Shown one piece after another: positions 58,293-64,000 of a DNA stretch of 64,000 nucleotides. Source of the stretch: Rhodospirillaceae bacterium. GTDB lineage: Bacteria; Pseudomonadota; Alphaproteobacteria; Thalassobaculales; Thalassobaculaceae. Both the position numbers and the translations under genes were made by a program. Position 1 is the first letter of the stretch. The number at the start of each line of letters is the position of its first letter. The notes under the pieces are model-generated. The model was not told the origin of the DNA, did no database searches, and was given only the letters and a program-made list of their open reading frames with translations. The stretch spans positions 248,001 to 312,000 of the forward strand of contig JAGYJX010000006.1 in the NCBI GenBank assembly GCA_018401495.1, given 5' to 3'.

Positions 58293-59330
58293 TCAACCCA
58301 GCCGCGGCGCCTGCTTCTCCAGGGCGCGGATCCGGTCGAGGCCGGGCACCATCTCGGCGAGCAGCCAGTCGGCGCGCTTGTTCGGGCTGCCGGCGGCGTT
58401 CGGGAAGTCGGCGTGCCACTGGTCGATCTTGACCGACAGGCCGCACAGGATGCCGCCGACCACCAGATGGTGGCTCTGGATCACCTGCCGCAGCACGCCG
58501 TAGCGTTCGCGCGACAGATCCTTCCAGAACTCGCGGCTGGTGCCGTCGAACGCCTGGAAGCGGTGCACGACGAACTTGATGGCGGCGTCGACGTTCGCGC
58601 TCACCACCTCGCAGGCGCGCACGGCGTCGCGGTTGTGGCGCAGGTGGGAATCCGTGATGCCCTCCCGCATCCAGACCTTCATCGCCTCGAAGTCGGGGCG
58701 GATCTGGTCGAGGTAGCGCTTGAAGTAGCTGAGTGACAGGAAGATGTCGCCGTAGTCCTCGAGGAAGCCGGGAATCTGGTCGATCGACAGGCCCAGCGCG
58801 TCGGAGATAGCCTTGATCCGGCGCAAGCGCCTCCTCGCGGTCGACCGCGCGGAACATGTCGATGATCTGGGTCGCCGAGGAAATGTCTCGGGTGTCGTCG
58901 CCGAACACCTTCTGGACCAGCGGGCGGGTGAACACGCGCATGTACTCGGTCAGCTTCTCCTGCATCAGCGGCGACAGGCGCAGATGCGCGGATCTCGTCG
59001 ACCTTGATGTTGTGCGACCGCAGCGTCAGGCGCAGCGAATAGACATCGAAGCTCGGCGCCTCCGACAGCGCCTCGATGATCACCCGGTCCTCGGCGAAGG
59101 TGGGGGCCGATGAATCGAAGAAGTCCGCGAGGTTCGCGATGTCGATCTGGCCGGATCCCGAACGGCTGTCCTTGAAGAGCTCCAGCACGGTCTCGAAGCG
59201 GGCGTTCTTGATCAGCCGGACGCGGCGGATGCCGGGCGTCTTCAGCGGAATGATCGCCAAGGGCAGGATGTGCAGCGCGTCCTTGTCGTCGTCCGAGTAG
59301 AGCTCGGACTCCATCGCTTCCGCCGACATG
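58293..59330 (-). CDS. Uncharacterised alphaproteobacterial protein, two frameshifts
   Basis: About 345 residues, cytoplasmic by sequence: no signal peptide or membrane segment. The N-terminus (DALHILPLAIIPLKTPGIRR, ARFETVLELFKDSRSG) is followed by a helical body, LSYFKRYLDQIRPDFEAMK, VVSANVDAAIKFVVHRFQAF and VLRQVIQSHHLVVGGILCGL. Extra or missing bases near 58988 and 58827 split it into three frames. I do not recognise a characterised family. It is divergent from a PilZ gene across a 153-base gap, so a link to cyclic-di-GMP signalling is possible but unproven. Confidence 0.7.
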
Positions 59331-59483
59331 GACGTTCCCCTACGACCGCCGACGGCGTGGTGGCGCTCCGCTGAACATCCTTCATTCTTATCAGACCCGG
59401 CGACGGGCGAAAAGTCCGGTGGCTCGCGTCGCGGGCGAGAACCGCCTAGAATGTCAACGACATGCTTAACGCGGGGGAGCACG

Positions 59484-59846
59484 GTGGACTGGCTTAGGCG
59501 CATCTTCTCGGGGCCCGGGCGCGGGGCGGAGCGTCGGCGCTACCCTCGCTATCCGGTGTCGGCGCCGCTCGAGGTCGACGTCGGCGGGACGACCGTGGGG
59601 TGCCGGCTGGAAAACGTCTCGGCCGGAGGGATCCGATTGACTCCGGCGGTGGTCGCGGCGGCGGGAACCACGGTGACTGTGCGTCACGCCGCCTCGGGGC
59701 TGGCCCTGCGCGGCCGGGTGGTCGGTCAGGACGATGGCGCCACCCGGGTGCAGTTCGATTCCGAAGACGCCGGCATCGTGGTGTCGTCGTGGCTGCGCAT
59801 GGCGCACGAGAGCGGGGAGGAGGGCGGCGGCCACCGCGAGGGGTAG
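59484..59846 (+). CDS. PilZ domain protein (cyclic-di-GMP binding)
   Basis: A 120-residue single-domain protein. Both c-di-GMP-binding elements are seen: RRYPRYPV (RxxxR) and ENVSAGGIRL (D/N-x-S-x-x-G), with a beta-barrel body LRGRVVGQDDGATRVQF. GTG start with GGGGGAG upstream. Likely a small effector of cyclic-di-GMP; its partner is unknown. Confidence 0.85.
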   Translation: MDWLRRIFSGPGRGAERRRYPRYPVSAPLEVDVGGTTVGCRLENVSAGGIRLTPAVVAAAGTTVTVRHAASGLALRGRVVGQDDGATRVQFDSEDAGIVVSSWLRMAHESGEEGGGHREG

Positions 59847-59864
59847 CCGCCGTTCCGGCTGGCT

Positions 59865-60563
59865 TCAGGGCACGTCCACCAGGACGATCTCGGCGTCCTC
59901 GACGGCGTGGATCTCGACCGTCGCCTCGTCCGCGACCGCGACACCGTCGCGGGCCTTTGCCGGCACGCCGTTGACCGTGATCGATCCCGTGGAAGCCACG
60001 AGGTAGGCCTTTCGGCCGGCGCCGAGCGCGTGGGTCACGGCCTGTCCGGCCTTGACCGTGGCGCCGAGCACGGCGGCGTCCTGGTTGATCCGCAGCGCGC
60101 CGTCGTCACCGGCCCGCCCGGACGCCAGGACCACCAGTTCGCCCGCCCGATCGTCCTTCGGGAACTGCCGGGCTTCCCAGCGCGGTTCGTGGCCGGTGCC
60201 GGACGGCAGGATCCAGATCTGGAAGATCTGCGTGGCCTCGTCCTCGAGGTTGTACTCGGCGTGGACGATGCCGGTGCCGGCCGACATCACCTGGACGTCG
60301 CCGGCCTCGGTCCGCCCCTCGTTGCCGAGACGGTCGCGGTGGGTGATCGCCCCCTTCCGGACATAGGTGATGATCTCCATGTCGCGGTGCGGGTGCGGGT
60401 CGAAACCGGTGCCGGCCTGGATGGTGTCGTCGTTCCAGACCCGGAGCGCGCCGAATCCCATGCGCCGCGGGTCGTTGTAGTGGCCGAAGCTGAAGTGGTG
60501 ACGGGCCTTCAGCCAGTCGATGTCGGCCCGGCCCAGGCTGTCGAAACTGCGGACGTCGATCAT
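59865..60563 (-). CDS. Pirin family protein (YhhW-like)
   Basis: A 232-residue bicupin. The N-terminal cupin holds the metal ligands in FDPHPHRDMEIITYV and GTGIVHAEYN; the pattern ARHHFSFGHYNDPRRMGFG is standard for pirins. Bacterial members show quercetin dioxygenase-like activity or act in redox sensing. The frame is intact. It precedes no gene on its strand within 18 bases, and wrbA lies 31 bases upstream on the same strand, so the two are probably co-transcribed. Confidence 0.92.
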   Translation of the reverse strand: MIDVRSFDSLGRADIDWLKARHHFSFGHYNDPRRMGFGALRVWNDDTIQAGTGFDPHPHRDMEIITYVRKGAITHRDRLGNEGRTEAGDVQVMSAGTGIVHAEYNLEDEATQIFQIWILPSGTGHEPRWEARQFPKDDRAGELVVLASGRAGDDGALRINQDAAVLGATVKAGQAVTHALGAGRKAYLVASTGSITVNGVPAKARDGVAVADEATVEIHAVEDAEIVLVDVP

Positions 60564-60594
60564 GGAACCCTCCTCGGGGTCGGGCCGCCGAACC

Positions 60595-61194
60595 TCAGGC
60601 GGCCAGTTTCGCGGCGATGCGCGCCACGTGCGCGCCCTGGAATTCCGCCAGGGCCAGTTCCTTCTCGGACGGCTGCCGGCTGCCGTCGCTGCCGGCGATG
60701 GTCCCGGCGCCGTACGGCGACCCGCCCTTCACTTCGCTGATGTCGGCGAGTTGCGGGGCCGAGTAGGGCAGGCCGACGAGCACCATGCCGTGGTGCATCA
60801 GGGTGTGGTGGAACGAGGTGATGGTGGTCTCGTTGCCGCCGCCGGTGCCGGTCGAGGTGAACACGCTGCCGACCTTGCCGACCAGCGCGCCCTTGGCCCA
60901 CAGGCCGCCGGTCTGGTCGAGGAAGTTGCGCATCTGCGCCGCCATGTTGCCGAACCGGGTCGGCGTGCCGAAGATCACCGCGTCGTAGTCGGCCAGCTCC
61001 TGCGGGGTGGCGATCGGCGCCGCCTGATCGAGCTTGGCGCCGGCCTTGCGGGCGACATCGTCCGGCATCAGCTCAGGCACCCGCTTCACCGTCACCTCGG
61101 TGCCGGGCACGCCGGCGGCACCCTTCGCGACGGCGCCGGCCATGGTCTCCACATGGCCCCAGGTCGAATAGTACAGCACCAGGATCTTGGTCAT
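60595..61194 (-). CDS. wrbA: NAD(P)H:quinone oxidoreductase WrbA
   Basis: A 199-residue flavodoxin-like FMN enzyme reducing quinones by two electrons. Seen: [13 protein letters not shown] (FMN phosphate loop), [20 protein letters not shown] and [14 protein letters not shown]. Start ATG at 61194. Divergent from a LysR regulator, with pirin downstream on the same strand; the LysR-WrbA-pirin arrangement suggests joint control by oxidative or quinone stress. Confidence 0.95.
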   Translation of the reverse strand: MTKILVLYYSTWGHVETMAGAVAKGAAGVPGTEVTVKRVPELMPDDVARKAGAKLDQAAPIATPQELADYDAVIFGTPTRFGNMAAQMRNFLDQTGGLWAKGALVGKVGSVFTSTGTGGGNETTITSFHHTLMHHGMVLVGLPYSAPQLADISEVKGGSPYGAGTIAGSDGSRQPSEKELALAEFQGAHVARIAAKLAA

Positions 61195-61278
61195 GGTCGT
61201 CTCGCTCGCTTGGGCAGGGCCACGGCCGTGCCGGGTTCCGGGTGTGGCCGCCTTGAGAGAGGCGAACCACCGTGACTG

Positions 61279-61289
61279 CCTATCTAATA
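61279..61289. promoter_or_regulatory. Possible LysR binding site between wrbA and lysR
   Basis: CTATCTAATAG is a short inverted repeat (CTAT, 3 bases, ATAG) in the AT-rich centre of the 153-base divergent region, at a place where a LysR-type regulator usually binds. Proposed only from symmetry and position. Confidence 0.3.
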
Positions 61290-61347
61290 GTTGCCTCGGG
61301 AGTTCGTAAGGCCGATCCTGTGCACAGATCGTTTCTCACAGGAAACA

Positions 61348-62271
61348 ATGATGCTCGACAACCTGACCGCCATGGTGAGCTTCGCGCGCGTCGTCGACGA
61401 GGGCGGGTTCTCGCGCGCCGCGATCCGGCTCGGCCTGTCGAAGTCGGCGGTATCCAAGCAGGTCGCGCGGCTCGAGGACCGGCTGGGCACCCGACTGCTG
61501 AACCGCAGCACGAGGCGGCTGGCGCTCACCGAGGCCGGCACCCGGCTGTATGAGCGCTGCCAGCGCATCATCGCCGAAGCCGAGGCGGCCGAGGCCGAGG
61601 CCGGCTCGCTGCAGACCGATCCGTCCGGCCTGCTGCGGGTCAGCGCCGGGGTGTCGTTCGGGCATGACCACCTGGCGTCCCGTCTGCCGGCGCTGCTGGA
61701 GCGGCATCCCGGGCTGGCCGTCGAACTGGTGCTGAACGACCGCATCGTCGACCTGGTCGAGGAGGGTTACGACATCGCGCTCCGGATCGCCGATCTCGCC
61801 GATTCCTCGCTGATCGCGCGACGCCTGGCGCCGGTGCGCCGTGTGATCGCCGCGGCGCCGTCCTATCTGGCGCGCCGCGGCACGCCGACGGCTCCCCGCG
61901 ACCTCGTCGACCACGCCTGCCTCGGCTACAGCTACAGCGCCGGCGGCAACGAGTGGCGGCTGCGCGGGCTCGAAGGCATCCATCGCCACCGCTTCCACCC
62001 TTGCGTGGTCGCCAACAACGGCAGCGCGCTCGCGGCGATGGCGGCGGCCGGTGCCGGGGTCGTGCAGATGCCGACCTTCATCCTGGAGCGGTACCTGCGC
62101 AGCGGGACCCTGGTGGCGGTGCTGGCCGAGCACGAGCCGCCGCCGCTCGGGCTCTACGCGGTCTACCCGCCCGGCCGGCCGCTCGCCGCCAAGGTCAGGG
62201 CGTTCATCGACTTCGCGGCCGCGACCTTCACCGACCCGCCGTACTGGGACGCGCCGTCGCGGGAGGCGTAA
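61348..62271 (+). CDS. LysR-family transcriptional regulator
   Basis: A 307-residue regulator with an N-terminal winged helix (VVDEGGFSRAAIRLGLSKSA, then VSKQVARLEDRLGTRLLNRS) and a PBP2 effector domain of the CrgA/QorR-like branch (LVEEGYDIALRIADLADSSL). ATG at 61348 follows CACAGGAAAC; a second ATG follows directly. Divergent from wrbA, its likely target. Ends seven bases before the convergent membrane-protein gene. Confidence 0.92.
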   Translation: MMLDNLTAMVSFARVVDEGGFSRAAIRLGLSKSAVSKQVARLEDRLGTRLLNRSTRRLALTEAGTRLYERCQRIIAEAEAAEAEAGSLQTDPSGLLRVSAGVSFGHDHLASRLPALLERHPGLAVELVLNDRIVDLVEEGYDIALRIADLADSSLIARRLAPVRRVIAAAPSYLARRGTPTAPRDLVDHACLGYSYSAGGNEWRLRGLEGIHRHRFHPCVVANNGSALAAMAAAGAGVVQMPTFILERYLRSGTLVAVLAEHEPPPLGLYAVYPPGRPLAAKVRAFIDFAAATFTDPPYWDAPSREA

Positions 62272-62277
62272 ACCGCC

Positions 62278-64000
62278 TCAGTCGCCCTCGCGGCGCCACG
62301 CCGCCACCAGCGCGCCGATCAGCAGCGCCAGGGCCAGGAACGCCGGCAGCGCCGGGATGCGTGAGCACGCCCGTGACCACGTAGTCGCCGTTGGCCCGCA
62401 GGCCGAACCAGCCGCGGCCGGAGGCGGCGCGGTCGGCGGCGACCCGGCGCAGCGTCGGCACGCCGTCCTCGGCCAGCCACTGAATGCCGCCGCCGGTCGC
62501 CTCGGCGACCGGCGCCAGGCGGTCCTCGGTGGTGGCGACGTCGGTCAGCTCGACCGGGTTGAGGGCGCCGACGGCCACCAGGGCGGTGCGGGTGCCGTCG
62601 GTCAACCGGTACAGCCCCGGGCGGTCGATCTGGACGGTCGCCGTGCCGTGGCCGGCGCCGACCTCGGTCAGGGTGACGTCGCGGGTGCTGCCGTCCGGCC
62701 CGGTCAGGCGGACCGGCGCCAACTCGCCGTCGAGGGTGCGGCGGTCGATCTCCAGGCTGTCGCCGCGCGCGAAGGCGCGCAGCACGTCCTCCTCGAGGTC
62801 GGGCTCGCGCATCAGCCAGTGCGCGGTCCGGCGCAGCAGCTCGGCCTGCGGGCCGCCGCCCTCGTAGCCGCGGCTCCACAGCCACATGTGGTCCGACAGC
62901 AGATGCGCCACCCGCCCCTCGCCGACCCGGTCGAGCACCAGCAGCGGCCGTTCTCCGTCGCCGGCCATCACCACGCTGCCGCGGACGTCGCGCGGCCTCG
63001 ATCTGCCGGAACCAGCGGCCCCAGGTCGGGTCGACGCCCTCGCCGCCGGCGCCGGCGAGGCCGGTGGTGACCGGGTGGCGCTCGCCGACCGCCGTCACCC
63101 TGGGCCGGAATCCCTGCTCGAACACGCCGCCGGTGGGCTTTGCCGGCAGCACGTCGCCGATCGGCGTGTGGGCGAGGCTGAGCCGGCTGGCGAAGGACGG
63201 TCCGGAGGCCTCCAGCAGGGCGCCGCCGTTGCGGACGTAGTCGGCGATGTTCTGCATGTACAGGCGCGGCAGGACGCCGCGGCGTCGGTAGCGGTCGAAG
63301 ATGATCAGGTCGAAGTCGGCCAGCTTCAGCTCGAACAGCTCGCGGATCGGAAAGGCGATCAGGGACAGCTCGCGGATCGGCGTGCCGTCCTGTTTCTCCG
63401 GCGGCCTCAGGATCGTGAAATGCACGAGGTCGACCGACGGGTCGGACTTCAGGATGTCGCGCCAGGTGCGCTCGCCGGCGTGCGGCTCGCCCGACACCAG
63501 CAGCACGCGCAGCCGGTCGCGCACGCCGTTGACCGCCACCACCGCGCGGTTGTTGTCGAGCAGCAGTTCCTGGCGCCCCGGCTCGGCGGCGAACTCCAGG
63601 ATGGTCTGCCCGCCGTGCTCGATCGGGACCTCGATGGAGTGTTCGCGGTTGACCGGCACCCCGACCGCGGTCGGGTCGGCGCCGTCGATCGCCAGCATGA
63701 CCGTCGCGATCTCGCCGGCCTCGGCGGCCGGGTCGACCACCTCGAGGGTGATGGTGACGGTCTTGTCGACCATGCCGAAGCTCGGCGCCTGGACGATCCG
63801 CAGGCGGCGGTCCTGCTCGTCGCGGTCGCCGGTCAGCAGCACGTGGAACGGCGCCGGCGCCCGGCCGGCGGACAGGGCCGAACCGGCGTCGTGGACCTGG
63901 CCGTCGGTGATCGCGATGACTCCGGCGAGGCGGTGCTCGGGGATGTCGACAAGCGCCTCGCGGACCGCGGCCATCAGCCGGGTCCCGTCCTCGGCGCCCG
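62278..64000 (-). CDS. Large BatA/VWA-type membrane protein with glutamine-amidotransferase-like domain (5' end beyond window), frameshifted
   Basis: The C-terminal 574 or so residues. The visible start GTRLMAAVREALVDIP and LAGVIAITDGQVHD looks like the end of a von Willebrand A domain; an Ig-like beta region follows (FGMVDKTVTITLEVVDPAAE), then a class-I amidotransferase-like domain RLRVLLVSGEPHAGERTWRD with NIADYVRNGGALLEASG, and a single C-terminal membrane helix PALPAFLALALLIGALVAAW. Frame breaks lie near 62995 and 62362. Such proteins accompany MoxR/BatA-type genes in alphaproteobacteria and are thought to act in envelope maintenance; function unproven. Confidence 0.75.

Overview
The window is about 64 kb of very GC-rich (roughly 70%) bacterial chromosome, densely packed with genes on both strands. 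I see no rRNA, tRNA, phage structural module, IS transposase or CRISPR array. Gene content suggests a free-living heterotrophic alphaproteobacterium, probably Rhodospirillales-like: a SAM-II riboswitch before metY, a heterodimeric methylmalonyl-CoA mutase, TRAP binding proteins, a liv/urt-type ABC operon, a hut operon and many EamA/DMT exporters. The taxonomic placement is inference.

Layout. 1-2.9 kb: cydD (cut by the window edge) and cydC. 2.9-9.7 kb: M24 peptidase, GT39-type glycosyltransferase, Kef-type antiporter, serine beta-lactamase-like hydrolase and tandem Usp protein. 9.9-15.2 kb: methylmalonyl-CoA mutase small and large subunits and the chaperone GTPase meaB. 15.4-24.3 kb: D-threonine-aldolase-like enzyme, SufE plus an IscU/SufU-like scaffold, PepF, an acyl-CoA synthetase, DUF1203 protein, AhpD-like protein and HisC, with dispersed palindromic repeats. 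24.4-29.7 kb: small DUF2892-like and acidic proteins, a periplasmic sensor protein paired with a chemoreceptor, and a 14-TM-type MFS exporter. 29.9-33.5 kb: two divergent paralogous TRAP solute-binding proteins and a DoeB-like deacylase. 33.7-39.6 kb: methyltransferase, EamA, lipoprotein esterase, LysR, GST, uracil-DNA-glycosylase-like and M15 peptidase genes. 39.7-42.5 kb: SAM-II riboswitch with terminator and metY, hemerythrin-like protein, nicotinamidase. 42.6-47.2 kb: a five-gene branched-chain amino acid/urea/amide ABC operon. 47.3-53.3 kb: methyltransferase, ICL/PEPM-family enzyme, pyruvate kinase, two convergent EamA transporters and a hicBA toxin-antitoxin pair. 53.3-58.2 kb: ABC ATPase divergent from hutC-hutU-hutH with a HutC-type operator between them. 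58.3-64 kb: uncharacterised protein, PilZ protein, pirin, WrbA, LysR, and a large membrane protein running off the end.

How the genes work together. The mutase and MeaB feed propionyl-CoA carbon into succinyl-CoA. The hut genes start histidine degradation. TRAP and ABC binding proteins scavenge small carboxylates and amino acids or amides. CydDC, WrbA, pirin, Usp and AhpD serve redox balance and stress.

A caution for any user: about 22 of about 58 genes are interrupted by single-base insertions or deletions, often in short G/C runs, although protein similarity resumes at once in the next frame. I treat these as probable sequencing or assembly errors, annotate the whole gene across the break, and state where the break lies. 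Several very long open frames are artefacts of such shifts fusing neighbouring genes.
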